Below, piece after piece: positions 26,520 to 37,389 of a stretch of 64,000 bases of DNA. Every line of letters starts with the position of its first letter. Position 1 is the stretch's first letter. Source of the DNA: Streptomyces sp. NRRL S-244 (GTDB taxonomy: Bacteria; Actinomycetota; Actinomycetes; Streptomycetales; Streptomycetaceae); NCBI RefSeq assembly GCF_000717915.1, contig NZ_JOCX01000016.1, forward strand, positions 1 through 64,000, read 5' to 3'. The notes beneath the pieces are model-generated. The model made no database searches. It was not told the origin of the DNA and saw nothing but the letters and a program-made list of their open reading frames with translations. The position numbers and the translations under genes are program-made.

Positions 26520-28109
26520 TCAGCCGAGGCTGACCGTGCGCGCCGAGACCGCGCCGATCTCGGCGGAGATCTCCGCGAGGACGTTCACCGGCACCTCCGC
26601 GTCGACCGTGAGGACGCCGAGCGCCTCGCCGCCCTCCTCGGCGCGGGCGACCTGCATGCCCGCGATGTTCAGGCCGGCCTCGCCGAGGATGCGGCCGACG
26701 GTGCCGACCACACCCGGACGGTCGGTGTAGCGCAGCACGAGCATCTGGTCGGCGAGCGCCAGGTCCACGTCGTACTCGCCGATGCCGACGATCTTCTGCA
26801 GGTGCTTCGGACCGGCGAGGGTGCCGGAGACCGACACTTCCTGACCGTCCGACAGGGTGCCGCGCACGGTCACCACGTTGCGGTGGTCCGGGGACTCCGA
26901 GCTGGTGGTCAGGCGTACCTCGACACCGCGCTCCTGCGCGAACAGGGGGGCGTTGACGTAGGAGACCGTCTCGTCGACGACGTCCTCGAAGACACCCTTG
27001 AGGGCGGAGAGTTCCAGCACCTTGACGTCGTGCTGGGTGATCTCGCCGCAGACCTCGACGTCCAGGCGGACCGCGACCTCGCCCGCGAGGGCGGTGAAGA
27101 TGCGGCCGAGCTTCTCGGCGAGCGGCAGACCGGGACGGACGTCCTCGGCGATGACACCGCCCTGGACGTTGACCGCGTCCGGTACGAGCTCGCCCGCGAG
27201 CGCCAGGCGCACCGACTTGGCGACCGAGATGCCGGCCTTCTCCTGGGCCTCGTCCGTGGACGCGCCGAGGTGCGGGGTGCAGACGACCTGGTCGAGCTCG
27301 AAGAGCGGGGAGTCCGTGCAGGGCTCCTTCGCGTACACGTCGAGGCCGGCGCCGGCGACGCGGCCCTCCTTGATGGCCGAGTACAGCGCGGCCTCGTCCA
27401 CGATCCCGCCGCGCGCGGCGTTGACGATGCGGACGGACGGCTTGACCTTGTGCAGGGCCTCGTCCCCGATGAGACCGAGGGTCTCGGGGGTCTTGGGCAG
27501 GTGCACGGTGATGAAGTCGGCGACTTCGAGGAGCTCGTCCAGCGTCAGCATCTTGACGCCCATCTGGGCGGCGCGCGCGGGCTGTACGTAGGGGTCGTAC
27601 GCGACGATCTTCATGCCGAAGGCCGACATGCGCTGGGCGACCAGGACGCCGATGCGGCCGAGGCCGACGACACCGAGGGTCTTCTCGCTGAGCTCGACGC
27701 CCGTGTACTTGTTCCGCTTCCACTCGCCGTTCTTCAGGGCGGTGTTGGCCTGCGGGATGTTGCGGGCCGAGGCGACGAGCAGGCCGCAGGCGAGCTCGGC
27801 GGCGGTGACGATGTTGGAGGTCGGGGCGTTCACGACCATCACGCCGGCCTTGGTGGCGGCGGAGACGTCGACGTTGTCGAGACCGACACCGGCGCGCGCG
27901 ACGACCTTCAGCTTCTTGGCGGCGGCGATGGCCTCCGCGTCGACCTTGGTCGCGGAGCGCACCAGGATGGCGTCGACGTCCACGATCGCGGGGAGCAGCT
28001 CCGCGCGGTCGGCTCCGTTGACGTGCCGGATCTCGAAGTCCGGACCGAGCGCGTCGACGGTGGCGGGCGACAGCTCTTCGGCGATGAGTACGACAGGTTT
28101 CGAGCTCAC
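26520..28109 (-). CDS. serA: D-3-phosphoglycerate dehydrogenase
   Basis: 529 residues with the long actinobacterial SerA layout: substrate and NAD domains (GLGRIGVLVAQRMSAFGMKI about 147-166, catalytic ARGGIVDE and CTPHLGASTDEAQ), an intervening allosteric domain, and a C-terminal ACT domain (about 455-529). It makes 3-phosphohydroxypyruvate, the first committed step of serine synthesis; ACT domains give serine feedback. The GTG at 28109 (MSSKPVVLIAEELSP) is preferred because GAGGA lies 8 bases upstream; ATGs at 28118 and 28124 lack spacing to a ribosome site. Confidence 0.95.
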   Translation of the reverse strand: MSSKPVVLIAEELSPATVDALGPDFEIRHVNGADRAELLPAIVDVDAILVRSATKVDAEAIAAAKKLKVVARAGVGLDNVDVSAATKAGVMVVNAPTSNIVTAAELACGLLVASARNIPQANTALKNGEWKRNKYTGVELSEKTLGVVGLGRIGVLVAQRMSAFGMKIVAYDPYVQPARAAQMGVKMLTLDELLEVADFITVHLPKTPETLGLIGDEALHKVKPSVRIVNAARGGIVDEAALYSAIKEGRVAGAGLDVYAKEPCTDSPLFELDQVVCTPHLGASTDEAQEKAGISVAKSVRLALAGELVPDAVNVQGGVIAEDVRPGLPLAEKLGRIFTALAGEVAVRLDVEVCGEITQHDVKVLELSALKGVFEDVVDETVSYVNAPLFAQERGVEVRLTTSSESPDHRNVVTVRGTLSDGQEVSVSGTLAGPKHLQKIVGIGEYDVDLALADQMLVLRYTDRPGVVGTVGRILGEAGLNIAGMQVARAEEGGEALGVLTVDAEVPVNVLAEISAEIGAVSARTVSLG

Positions 28110-28342
28110 GTGGGTCATCCTCACAAGTCCAGTGCGGACGGCCGTCCCGACGGCCGCAGGCGGTGGAGGGGGTAGCCGCGTGGAAGACGCACGACACTGT
28201 GGGCCTGACGCGTTGTGTTGAGCAGTGTAGTGGCGGATTCCGCTCTGGATTCCGCCTGTCCGGAAGGATCACCCGTCCGGGGTTGGCCAGGGTGGACAAG
28301 CCCCGCGTGCAGAGTGGTCCGATCCGGCCCGTCATGCGCGGC

Positions 28343-28369
28343 GGGGCCGGGACTCATCGCCCCGGCCCC
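28343..28369 (-). terminator. Terminator downstream of ilvC
   Basis: Perfect 9-bp stem GGGGCCGGG (28343-28351) with CCCGGCCCC (28361-28369), 13 bases beyond the ilvC stop. Confidence 0.7.
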
Positions 28370-28381
28370 CTCGCGTACGGA

Positions 28382-29491
<1,110 letters not shown>

Positions 29492-29523
29492 TCAGGCGCC
29501 GTGTCGGTCAGGCACTGTGTTGC

Positions 29524-30048
29524 TCAGGCGCTGCGGTCGAGCGCGCGCAGGCTGCGGTCCGTGATGGACCGGCCGCCGCGCCCTATGGCGATCGTGCCGG
29601 ACTGCACGAGCTCCTTGATGCCGAAGGGCTCCAGCATCTTGAGCATCGCGCCGAGCTTGTCGGCGCCGCCCGTCGCCTCGATGGTGACGGCCTCCGGGGA
29701 GACGTCGACCGTCTTGGCGCGGAACAGCTGGACGATCTCGACGATCTGGGAGCGGGTCTCGTTGTCGGCGCGGACCTTCACCAGAACGAGTTCGCGTTCG
29801 ATGGCGTTGTGCGGCTCCAGCTCGACGATCTTGAGCACGTTGACCAGCTTGTTCAGCTGCTTGGTCACCTGCTCCAGCGGGAGGTCCTCGACGTTCACGA
29901 CGATCGTGATGCGCGAGATGTCGGGGTGCTCCGTGACACCGACCGCGAGGGAGTCGATGTTGAACCCGCGGCGGGAGAACAGCGCGGCGATCCGGGCGAG
30001 GATGCCGGGCGTGTTCTGGACCAGGACGGAGAGCGTGTGCTTGGACAT
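29524..30048 (-). CDS. ilvN: Acetolactate synthase small (regulatory) subunit
   Basis: 174 residues. An N-terminal ACT domain (MSKHTLSVLVQNTPGILARI, then FSRRGFNIDSLAVG) carries the valine-feedback site, followed by the AHAS small-subunit C-terminal domain (about 85-170). It stimulates and confers valine sensitivity on IlvB. The start at 30048 has GAGAGAG-type sequence upstream; the larger open frame to 30171 overlaps the ilvB 3' end and is not coding. The gap to the ilvB stop is only 32 bases. Confidence 0.95.
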   Translation of the reverse strand: MSKHTLSVLVQNTPGILARIAALFSRRGFNIDSLAVGVTEHPDISRITIVVNVEDLPLEQVTKQLNKLVNVLKIVELEPHNAIERELVLVKVRADNETRSQIVEIVQLFRAKTVDVSPEAVTIEATGGADKLGAMLKMLEPFGIKELVQSGTIAIGRGGRSITDRSLRALDRSA

Positions 30049-30080
30049 GTGAGGCGTTCTCTCTCTCAGGCTCTCTCGGC

Positions 30081-31961
30081 TCAGTCGTCTTCGTTGTCGC
30101 CGAAGTCGGGACGGACGCCCCGGGCTGCCATGACCTCGTCGTTGGAGGTGCCGGCGGCGACCATCGGCCACACCATGGCGTCCTCGTGGACGATGAAGTC
30201 GATCACGACGGTACGGTCGTTGATCGCGTTGGCCTCGGCGATGACCTTGTCCAGGTCGGCCGGGTCCTCACAGCGCAGCGCCACGCAGCCCATGGCCTCG
30301 GACAGCTTGACGAAGTCCGGGACGCGGGTGCCCTTGCGGGGGGCGGTGGACTCCCCGAGCTGGGAGCCGACGGTGCCGTGGCCCGTCTCGTCGGCGTGCA
30401 GCACGGTGTTGGAGTACCGCTGGTTGTAGAACAGGGTCTGCCACTGGCGGACCATGCCCAGCGCACCGTTGTTGATGATCGCGACCTTGATCGGGATGTT
30501 GTTCAGCGCGCAGGTGACCAGTTCCTGATTGGTCATCTGGAAGCAGCCGTCGCCGTCGATCGCCCAGACCGTGCGGTCCGGCATGCCGACCTTGGCGCCC
30601 ATCGCGGCGGGGACCGCGTAGCCCATGGTTCCGGCGCCGCCGGAGTTCAGCCAGGTGCGGGGCTCCTCGTAGTTGACGAAGTGCGAGGCCCACATCTGGT
30701 GCTGGCCGACGCCGGCCGCGTAGATGGTGTGCTCGGGGGCGAGCTCGCCGATGCGCTGGATGACCTGCTGCGGCGAGAGCATGCCGTCGTCGGGCAGGTC
30801 GTAGCCCAGCGGGTACGTGTCGCGCCAGCGGCTGAGGTCCTTCCACCAGGCGGTGTAGTCACCGGTGTTGCCCTCGGTGTGCTCGGCCTGGACCGCCTGG
30901 ATCAGGTCGGCGATGACCTCGCGGGCGTCACCGACGATCGGGACGTCGACCTCGCGGTTCTTGCCGATCTCCGCCGGGTCGATGTCCGCGTGGATGACCT
31001 TGGCGAACGGGGCGAAGCTGTCCAGCTTGCCGGTGACGCGGTCGTCGAAGCGGGTGCCGAGCGCGATCAGCAGGTCCGACTTCTGCAGGGCGGTGACGGC
31101 GGTGACCGCGCCGTGCATGCCCGGCATGCCCACGTGCAGCGGGTGGCTGTCGGGGAACGAGCCCAGCGCCATCAGCGTGGTGGTGACCGGGACCCCGGTC
31201 AGCTCGGCCAGGACCTTGAGTTCGGCGGTCGCGCCGGACTTCATGACGCCGCCGCCGACGTACAGGACCGGGCGCTTGGCCTGGCAGATGAGCTTGGCGG
31301 CCTCGCGGATCTGCTTGGCGTGCGGCTTGGTGACCGGCCGGTAGCCCGGGAGGTCCTGCGACGGCGGCCACGAGAAGGTGGTCCTCGACTGCAGGGCGTC
31401 CTTGGCGATGTCGACCAGGACCGGGCCGGGGCGGCCGGTGGAGGCGATGTGGAAGGCCTCGGCGATCGTCTTCGGGATGTCCTCGGCCCTGGTCACCAGG
31501 AAGTTGTGCTTGGTGATCGGCATCGTGATGCCGACGATGTCCGCCTCCTGGAAGGCGTCGGTGCCGATCGCCTTGGAGGAGACCTGGCCGGTGATCGCGA
31601 CCAGCGGCACCGAGTCCATGTGCGCGTCGGCGATGGGGGTCACCAGGTTGGTGGCGCCCGGGCCGGAGGTGGCCATGCAGACGCCCACCTTGCCGGTGGC
31701 CTGCGCGTAGCCGGTCGCGGCGTGGCCGGCGCCCTGCTCGTGGCGGACCAGGATGTGGCGGACCTTGGTGCTGTCCATCATCGGGTCGTACGCCGGGAGG
31801 ATGGCCCCGCCCGGGATACCGAAGACGGTGTCGCACCCCACCTCTTCGAGAGAGCGGATGAGGGACTGCGCACCCGTGACGTGCTCAACTGCGGCGGGCT
31901 GGTGTCCGCCGGAACGGGGCCGCGGCTGCGGATGGTGGGCCCCGGTGGCCTGCTCGGTCAT
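30081..31961 (-). CDS. ilvB: Acetolactate synthase large (catalytic) subunit
   Basis: 626 residues. A TPP enzyme with the catalytic Glu in [19 protein letters not shown], the FAD/TPP middle domain, and the Mg-TPP motif [12 protein letters not shown] then [12 protein letters not shown] near the C-terminus. It condenses pyruvate with pyruvate or 2-oxobutyrate, the first common step of branched-chain amino acid synthesis. The ATG at 31961 ([12 protein letters not shown]) is preferred to one two codons earlier because of a GAAGAGA-like site. Expression is probably set by the leader peptide and attenuator upstream. Confidence 0.95.
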   Translation of the reverse strand: MTEQATGAHHPQPRPRSGGHQPAAVEHVTGAQSLIRSLEEVGCDTVFGIPGGAILPAYDPMMDSTKVRHILVRHEQGAGHAATGYAQATGKVGVCMATSGPGATNLVTPIADAHMDSVPLVAITGQVSSKAIGTDAFQEADIVGITMPITKHNFLVTRAEDIPKTIAEAFHIASTGRPGPVLVDIAKDALQSRTTFSWPPSQDLPGYRPVTKPHAKQIREAAKLICQAKRPVLYVGGGVMKSGATAELKVLAELTGVPVTTTLMALGSFPDSHPLHVGMPGMHGAVTAVTALQKSDLLIALGTRFDDRVTGKLDSFAPFAKVIHADIDPAEIGKNREVDVPIVGDAREVIADLIQAVQAEHTEGNTGDYTAWWKDLSRWRDTYPLGYDLPDDGMLSPQQVIQRIGELAPEHTIYAAGVGQHQMWASHFVNYEEPRTWLNSGGAGTMGYAVPAAMGAKVGMPDRTVWAIDGDGCFQMTNQELVTCALNNIPIKVAIINNGALGMVRQWQTLFYNQRYSNTVLHADETGHGTVGSQLGESTAPRKGTRVPDFVKLSEAMGCVALRCEDPADLDKVIAEANAINDRTVVIDFIVHEDAMVWPMVAAGTSNDEVMAARGVRPDFGDNEDD

Positions 31962-32026
31962 CGGCATTCTCTTCTCGAAGCTGAGGGTTTTACGAGGATT
32001 CGAAGGTGTGCCAGTGCAACAAAAAA

Positions 32027-32064
32027 CCCCTCGTGCCAGGAGGCAAGCGAGGGGAGCGCGTCGG
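32027..32064 (-). promoter_or_regulatory. ilvB attenuator terminator with competing stem
   Basis: On the minus strand, CCCTCGC-type arms (32048-32054 with 32027-32033, inner TGCC/GGCA pairing, loop AGGA) form a terminator followed by six T, about 65 bases before ilvB. Just upstream, AGCGCGTCGG in the leader-peptide end (32101-32110) pairs perfectly with CCGACGCGCT (32055-32064), giving the alternative structure expected of ribosome-mediated attenuation. Confidence 0.75.
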
Positions 32065-32096
32065 GTGTGCGGAGCGGGGACATGCAGGTCCCAGCT

Positions 32097-32138
32097 TCAG
32101 CCGACGCGCTTTCCAAGTACGAGAATTCGGGTGCGCAT
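32097..32138 (-). CDS. ilvB leader peptide, 13 residues
   Basis: Reads MRTRILVLGKRVG then TGA. It contains consecutive Ile-Leu-Val-Leu codons, the regulatory amino acids of the operon. A strong GGAGGGAGGG site lies about 9 bases upstream of the ATG. Stalling at ILVL when charged tRNAs are scarce would free the downstream arms of the attenuator and allow ilvB-N-C transcription. The final codons form one arm of the competing stem. Confidence 0.75.
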   Translation of the reverse strand: MRTRILVLGKRVG

Positions 32139-32171
32139 GGCACTGACCCTCCCTCCGGCGGGAGGGGGATG

Positions 32172-35072
32172 TCAAGCGGGTGGGACGGGCGTCTCATTAT
32201 GTGAGCCTCTACGGATGGCCATCGAGCCCCCGGACGAACCACCGGCCAAGGCGGGCTGGGCCGCTCCGCCCGGTACTGGGAACGTACCGCGCACCAGCGC
32301 GCGGCGCAGCCTGTACTCGTCGAGTGGGCCGGAAAAAGCCACTCCCTGGCCGTGTGTGCACCCCATCGCGCGCAGTGCCATGACCTGCTCGGGCAGGTCC
32401 ACCCCGTCGGCCACCGACTGCATGCCCAAATCATTTGCAATGCGCAACAAACCAGCGGTGATCTTGTGGAGGCGGGCGGATTCGACCACGCCCTCGACGA
32501 GTCCCCGGTCCAGCTTCAGGATGTCCACGGGGAGTCTGCGCAGGGCGCTGATGGCCGCGTAGCCGCTGCCGAAGCCGTCCAGGGAGATCAGGACCCCGAG
32601 CCGGCGCAGGGCCGCCAGGCGCCGCTCCAGCTCGTCGAAGGGGACCCTGGGGTCGGACACGGTCAGTTCGATCACGAGGGCCCCGGACGGCAGCCCGTGC
32701 CGGGTCAGCAGGGCCTCCACGGAGCCGAGCGGCACCGCCCGGTCCAGCAGCCGCTGGGCGCTCATCCGTACGGCCACCGGTACGTCGTGCCCGATCCGCT
32801 GCCGCTCGGCGGCCTGCGCCACGGCCTCCTCCAGCAGCCAGTGCCCCAGCTCGGCGGCCCGGGTGGGCGTGCCCGCGGGGAGGCCAGAGCGGCCGTCGGG
32901 CCCGGCCGCCGCGCCCTCGCTGTACTCGGCCACCCGGAGGAATTCCGCGGGGGTGAACAGGATCCCCTGGGCCGAGCGCCAGCGGGCCTGCGCCGCCACG
33001 GCCGTGACCTCGCCGGTCGCCAGCGAGACCACCGGCTGGTGCAGCAGGGCGAACTCCCCGTCGTGGAGCGCGCTGCGCAGCCGCCCGGCGAGCTCCGCCT
33101 TGCGTACGACCTCGGCCTGCATCTGGGGCGCGTACAGCTCGACCCGGTCCTTGCCGCCCGCCTTGGCGCGGTACATCGCGAGGTCCGCGTTGCGCATGAG
33201 GTCCGAAGGGGTGATGCCGGGGTCGGCGAAGGCCACGCCGATGCTGGCGGCGACCCGGACCTCGCTGCCGCCGATCCGGTACGGCTGGGACAGGGTGGTG
33301 CGCAGCCGGTCCGCGATCTCGTGCACCTGGTACTCGCGGGCGCTGCGGTCGCGGCTGCCGTCGCCCAGGATCAGCGCCGCGAACTCGTCGCCGCCGAGCC
33401 GGGCCGCGGTGTCCCCGGCGCGCACCGAGTCCTGGAGCCGGCGCGCGGCCTCGATCAGCAGCTCGTCGCCGGCCTGGTGGCCGATGGTGTCGTTGACCGC
33501 CTTGAACCCGTCGAGGTCGATGAAGAGCACGGCGGTGCTGTGGTCCCCCGCGCGGCGGCCGGTCAGGGCCTGGCGGACCCGGCCGGTGAACAGGGCCCGG
33601 TTGGGCAGGTCGGTCAGCGGATCGTGCTCGGCGCTGTGCTGGAGCTGCGCCTGGAGGCGGACCCGCTCGGTGACGTCGCGGCTGTTGAGGATGAGGCCGC
33701 CCTGGTGGCGGTTGACGGTGGACTCCACGTTGAGCCATTCGCCGTTGCCGGACTTGAAGCGGCATTCGATGCGGGTGGTCGGCTCCTCGCCGGGCTGCGC
33801 GGCGAGGAAGCGGCGTACCTCGTGGACCACCCGGCCCAGGTCGTGCGGGTGGATCAGGGTGGCGAGCTCGGTACCGACGAGCTCCTCGGCCTCACGCCCG
33901 TAGACCCCGGCGGCCGCGGGGCTGACGTAGCGCAGGGTCCCGGTGGGGGCGGCGATCATGATGACGTCGCTGGAGCCCTGGACCAGGGAACGGAAGTGGT
34001 TCTCCTTCTGGGCGAGCTCCTGCGTCAGCGCGATGTTGTCGATGAGCATGATGCCCTGCCGGATGACGAGGGCGAGCACGACCGTGCAGCCGGTGAAGAC
34101 GACCACGCGGTCGACCTTCCGGCCGTCCACCACGTTGTACAGGATGCCCAGGGTGCAGACGGCTGCCGCGAGGTACGGGGTGAGGGCGGGCAGCGAGCCG
34201 GTGATGGGGCGGCTGACCGGGCGGTCGGGGCGCGGCAGCCCCGGTGCTCCCGGCTCCGGATGGGCGCGCCGGGCCCCCCAGGGCGCGTAGGCGAGCAGCA
34301 GCGAGCCGGCGAACCAGCCGGCGTCGAGCAGCTGACCTGACTGGTATTCGGCGCTGAGCAGCGGCGAGGTGAACAGGGCGTCGCTGAGCACGGTCAGGGC
34401 CAGGGCCGCGATGGCGGTGTTCACGGCCGAACGGTTGGCCTCGGAGCGCCGGAAGTGCAGGACGAGCACCATGGAGACGAGCGCGATGTCCAGCAGCGGG
34501 TAGGCGAGCGAGAGCGCGGCGCGCGGGACGCTGCCGGGGGCCCCGGACTGGGCGGTCCGCGCCGCGTGCGCGAGGGCCAGGCTCCAGGACAGGGTGAGCA
34601 GGGAGCCGCCGATGAGCCAGGAGTCGAGACCGAGGCAGACCCAGCCGGCGCGGGTGACCGGGCGTTTGGCGAGGACGAGCAGGCCCACGATGGCGGGCGG
34701 AGCGAAGCAGAGGAACGCGAAGTCGGCGACCGAGGGCTTCGGCACTGCCTCGCCGAGGACCACCTCGTACCAGCCCCAGACGCCGTTGCCGCAGGCTCCC
34801 ATGAGGGAGGAGAACGCGAAGAGCAGCCAGGCCGGGCGCTCGCGGCTGTCGATCGTCCGCGCGTACGTGTAGCAGGAGACGGCGGCGAGTAACGCGGCCG
34901 CGCTGAGTCCGAAGTCGCCCATGATCTCGGCGAGTTCCTCGGAGCCCCAGCCGAGGGCGGCGCCGACGGCGTACCCGCCGCTGATCACGGCGAGGAGCAG
35001 CTGCATCGCCAGGCTCCTGCCGCCGCCCGGGACGGGCGGCCTGGTCAGCAGCGCCGCCCCCGGGGCATTCAC
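32172..35072 (-). CDS. cdgC: Membrane GGDEF protein with degenerate EAL domain (CdgC-like diguanylate cyclase)
   Basis: About 966 residues from the GTG at 35072, which has GAGGGGG just upstream; an ATG at 35159 is possible but the extra 29 codons look non-coding. Eight to ten N-terminal membrane helices, a PAS domain (about 360-470), then GGDEF (active motif GGDEF at 560-564, inhibitory I-site RAGD at 551-554). In the EAL domain the signature is AAQARW instead of EALxRW, DDFG is DGFG, and the ExTE metal site is IELTV, so phosphodiesterase activity is unlikely. It should make c-di-GMP, which controls development through BldD. Located directly upstream of ilvB. Confidence 0.85.
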   Translation of the reverse strand: MNAPGAALLTRPPVPGGGRSLAMQLLLAVISGGYAVGAALGWGSEELAEIMGDFGLSAAALLAAVSCYTYARTIDSRERPAWLLFAFSSLMGACGNGVWGWYEVVLGEAVPKPSVADFAFLCFAPPAIVGLLVLAKRPVTRAGWVCLGLDSWLIGGSLLTLSWSLALAHAARTAQSGAPGSVPRAALSLAYPLLDIALVSMVLVLHFRRSEANRSAVNTAIAALALTVLSDALFTSPLLSAEYQSGQLLDAGWFAGSLLLAYAPWGARRAHPEPGAPGLPRPDRPVSRPITGSLPALTPYLAAAVCTLGILYNVVDGRKVDRVVVFTGCTVVLALVIRQGIMLIDNIALTQELAQKENHFRSLVQGSSDVIMIAAPTGTLRYVSPAAAGVYGREAEELVGTELATLIHPHDLGRVVHEVRRFLAAQPGEEPTTRIECRFKSGNGEWLNVESTVNRHQGGLILNSRDVTERVRLQAQLQHSAEHDPLTDLPNRALFTGRVRQALTGRRAGDHSTAVLFIDLDGFKAVNDTIGHQAGDELLIEAARRLQDSVRAGDTAARLGGDEFAALILGDGSRDRSAREYQVHEIADRLRTTLSQPYRIGGSEVRVAASIGVAFADPGITPSDLMRNADLAMYRAKAGGKDRVELYAPQMQAEVVRKAELAGRLRSALHDGEFALLHQPVVSLATGEVTAVAAQARWRSAQGILFTPAEFLRVAEYSEGAAAGPDGRSGLPAGTPTRAAELGHWLLEEAVAQAAERQRIGHDVPVAVRMSAQRLLDRAVPLGSVEALLTRHGLPSGALVIELTVSDPRVPFDELERRLAALRRLGVLISLDGFGSGYAAISALRRLPVDILKLDRGLVEGVVESARLHKITAGLLRIANDLGMQSVADGVDLPEQVMALRAMGCTHGQGVAFSGPLDEYRLRRALVRGTFPVPGGAAQPALAGGSSGGSMAIRRGSHNETPVPPA

Positions 35073-35257
35073 CGGTCCCCCTCGCTGGCTGGTTCCGGCG
35101 CAGCCCAGTCCCGGCAGCGCCGCCTCCGGCGGCCGTGCCGCATCGGATCCTTCGTCCATTGGCCGTACATCGCCCGTCGCCCCCCAAAGTGTCCGATCAC
35201 TCCCCAGCGCCAGACGAACGCGCTGCAGCCCCTTGTTCCGGACGATACACCACTTTC

Positions 35258-35272
35258 GTCACTCAGGGACAT
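35258..35272. promoter_or_regulatory. BldD-box-like sequence upstream of the cdgC-like gene
   Basis: GTCACTCAGGGACAT matches the BldD consensus (nTnACnCwGnGTnAn) at all but one fixed position. It is 186 bases before the GTG start. BldD-c-di-GMP represses several diguanylate cyclase genes in Streptomyces, so feedback is plausible. Confidence 0.4.
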
Positions 35273-35354
35273 AGATGGTCTACTCTCCGTTACCACGCGG
35301 GGAGTTGTTGCCACTGTGCGCGTCCGGACGGATGCGGAGCGTGCGCACTGCGCG

Positions 35355-36302
35355 TCAGTCGGTGATCAGGACCGTGTTCTCGACCGGCTCCCCCGCGGCG
35401 AACCGGTGGAGCTGGCGGGCCACCAGGCGCCTGGCCCGCGGCGCGAACGCCGTGCTGCTGCCGCCCACGTGAGGCGTGATCAGGACATTCGGAGCATGCC
35501 AGAGCGGATGGCCGGCGGGCAGCGGTTCCGGGTCGGTGACGTCGAGCGCCGCGCGCAGCCGGCCCGACTCCAGCTCCGCCAGCAGGGCGCCGGTGTCGGC
35601 GACGGGGCCGCGCGCCACGTTCACCAGCAGGGCGCCGTCCTTCATCCGGGCGAGGAACGCGGCGTCGGCCAGGCCCCGCGTCGCGTCGGTCAGCGGGGTG
35701 GAGAGGATCACCACGTCGGCCTCGGGGAGCAGCCGGGGCAGTTCGGCCTGGGCGTGCACGGGCCCGCGCGTGGTGGTGCGCGCCGAGCGTGCGACGCGTA
35801 CGACCCGCGCGCACTCGAAGGGTGCGAGCCGGTCCTCGATGGCCGCGCCGATCGATCCGTAGCCGATGATCAGTACGGACTTGTCGGCGAGGGCGTCGTA
35901 GAAGCCGGAGCGCCACTCCTCGCGGTCCTGGCCGCGCACCATCCCCGGGATGCCGCGCAGCGAGGCGAGGGTGAGGGTGAGCGCCAGTTCGGCGGTGCTC
36001 GCCTCGTGGACGCCGCGCGCGTTGCACAGCCGTACGCCCGGACGCAGCAGGTCGAGGCCGCCCAGGACGTGGTCCATGCCCGCGGTCAGCGTCTGCACGA
36101 CTTCGAGGTTCGGCATGCCGGCCAGCGGGCGCAGGGTGACCTCGGCGGACTTCATGTACGGGGCTACGTAGAAAACGCAGGCGGCCGGATCGGCCGGGAA
36201 GGCGTCCTCGCCGTCCCACCGGCGGTAGGTGAAGGCGTCGGGGAGGCCCTCGATCTCGTCGGCGGGGAACGGCAGCCAGACGTCCGCAGTCTTTGCATCC
36301 AT
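35355..36302 (-). CDS. D-2-hydroxyacid dehydrogenase (NAD-binding)
   Basis: 315 residues of the D-isomer-specific 2-hydroxyacid dehydrogenase family. Rossmann motif IGYGSIGAAIEDRLAPFECA (about 144-163), the catalytic Arg in NVARGPVADTGALL, the Glu in DVTDPEPLPAGHPLW, and His in ITPHVGGSS. It reduces 2-keto acids or glyoxylate-type substrates with NAD(P)H; the exact substrate is not evident. The ATG at 36302 is preferred; the longer frame runs into the divergent promoter. Divergent from the aldo-keto reductase, sharing an 79-base gap. Confidence 0.87.
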   Translation of the reverse strand: MDAKTADVWLPFPADEIEGLPDAFTYRRWDGEDAFPADPAACVFYVAPYMKSAEVTLRPLAGMPNLEVVQTLTAGMDHVLGGLDLLRPGVRLCNARGVHEASTAELALTLTLASLRGIPGMVRGQDREEWRSGFYDALADKSVLIIGYGSIGAAIEDRLAPFECARVVRVARSARTTTRGPVHAQAELPRLLPEADVVILSTPLTDATRGLADAAFLARMKDGALLVNVARGPVADTGALLAELESGRLRAALDVTDPEPLPAGHPLWHAPNVLITPHVGGSSTAFAPRARRLVARQLHRFAAGEPVENTVLITD

Positions 36303-36381
36303 GGCCAGGAGGCTATGCCAAGGCCAATGGATCCTGATCAAGCCGTTAGTTTGTTTTCCGGACCGGGAGGGGGACGCACGG

Positions 36382-37389
36382 GTGGAGCGCAGGTCGATCG
36401 GGGCGGGGGCGCTGACGGTGGGCGCCATCGGGCTCGGGTGCATGCCGATGAGCTGGGCGTACGCGCCCTCGCGGCGCCGCGGGGCGGAGTCGCTGGCCAC
36501 GGTGCACACGGCGCTGGACCTCGGGGCGAACCTGCTGGACACCGCCGACATGTACGGGCCGTTCACCAACGAGCTGCTGCTGGGGCGCGTGCTGCGGGAG
36601 CGGCGGGCGGACGCGTTCGTGTCCGCCAAGGTGGGGCTGCGGGCGGGCGAGCAGCACGTGGTGGCGGACGGGCGGCCCGGATACATGCGGCGGGCCTGCG
36701 ACGCCTCGCTGCGGCGGCTGCGGACGGACGTCATCGACCTCTACCAGCTGCACCGGGTGGATCCGGAGGTCCCGGTCGAGGAGACCTGGGGGGCGATGGC
36801 GGAGCTGGTGGGTGCCGGGAAGGTGCGGGCGCTCGGGTTCTGCGCGCTGGGGGCGGGCGCGGGGCCGGGGGCGGGGCGGCGCGGGGACCGGGCGTACGAG
36901 GTGACCTTGCGGCACCTGGAGCGGGTCCAGCAGGTGTTCCCGGTGAGCGCGGTGCAGGCCGAGCTGTCGGTGTGGTCCCCGGAGGCGGTGCGGCGGCTGC
37001 TGCCGTGGTGCGCGGCGCGCGGGGTGGGGTTCCTGGCGGCGATGCCGCTGGGCAGCGGGTTCCTGACCGGGACGCTCCGGCCGGGCGAGGGCTTCGAGTG
37101 GGAGGACGTGCGGGCCCGGCATCCGCGGTTCACGGCGGAGTCGATGGCGGCGAACCAGGTGCTGGTGGCGGGGCTGCGGCGGGTGGCGCGGCGGCTCGGG
37201 CCACAGGTGACGGCGGCGCAGGTGGCGCTGGCGTGGGTGCTGGCGCAGGGGCCGCACGTGGTGCCGGTGCCGGGGGCCGACCGGGCGCACTGGGCGGCGG
37301 AGAACGCGGGGGCGGCCCGGCTGCGTCTGACGGCCGGGGACTTGGCCGAGATCGCGGCGCTGCCGGCGGCGGTGGGAGCCTGGGACTGA
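36382..37389 (+). CDS. Aldo-keto reductase
   Basis: About 335 residues from the GTG at 36382 with GGAGGGGG 8 bases upstream. AKR TIM barrel: LGANLLDTADMYGPFTNELL contains the catalytic Asp and Tyr, VDPEVPVEETW follows QLHRV with the catalytic-region His, and VAWVL-type helix ALAWVLAQGPHVVPVPGAD carries the NADPH-binding loop. A Gly/Ala-rich insert (GAGAGPGAGRRGD) lies near residue 160. It probably reduces aldehydes or ketones in the cytosol; substrate unknown. Divergent from the 2-hydroxyacid dehydrogenase. Confidence 0.88.
   Translation: MERRSIGAGALTVGAIGLGCMPMSWAYAPSRRRGAESLATVHTALDLGANLLDTADMYGPFTNELLLGRVLRERRADAFVSAKVGLRAGEQHVVADGRPGYMRRACDASLRRLRTDVIDLYQLHRVDPEVPVEETWGAMAELVGAGKVRALGFCALGAGAGPGAGRRGDRAYEVTLRHLERVQQVFPVSAVQAELSVWSPEAVRRLLPWCAARGVGFLAAMPLGSGFLTGTLRPGEGFEWEDVRARHPRFTAESMAANQVLVAGLRRVARRLGPQVTAAQVALAWVLAQGPHVVPVPGADRAHWAAENAGAARLRLTAGDLAEIAALPAAVGAWD

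Noticed and set aside
32170..32175. TTGACA on the minus strand across the cdgC-like stop as an ilvB -35 box
   Set aside because: No plausible -10 element 16-18 bases downstream; a CATAAT at 32196-32201 has no good -35. The promoter cannot be placed from sequence alone.
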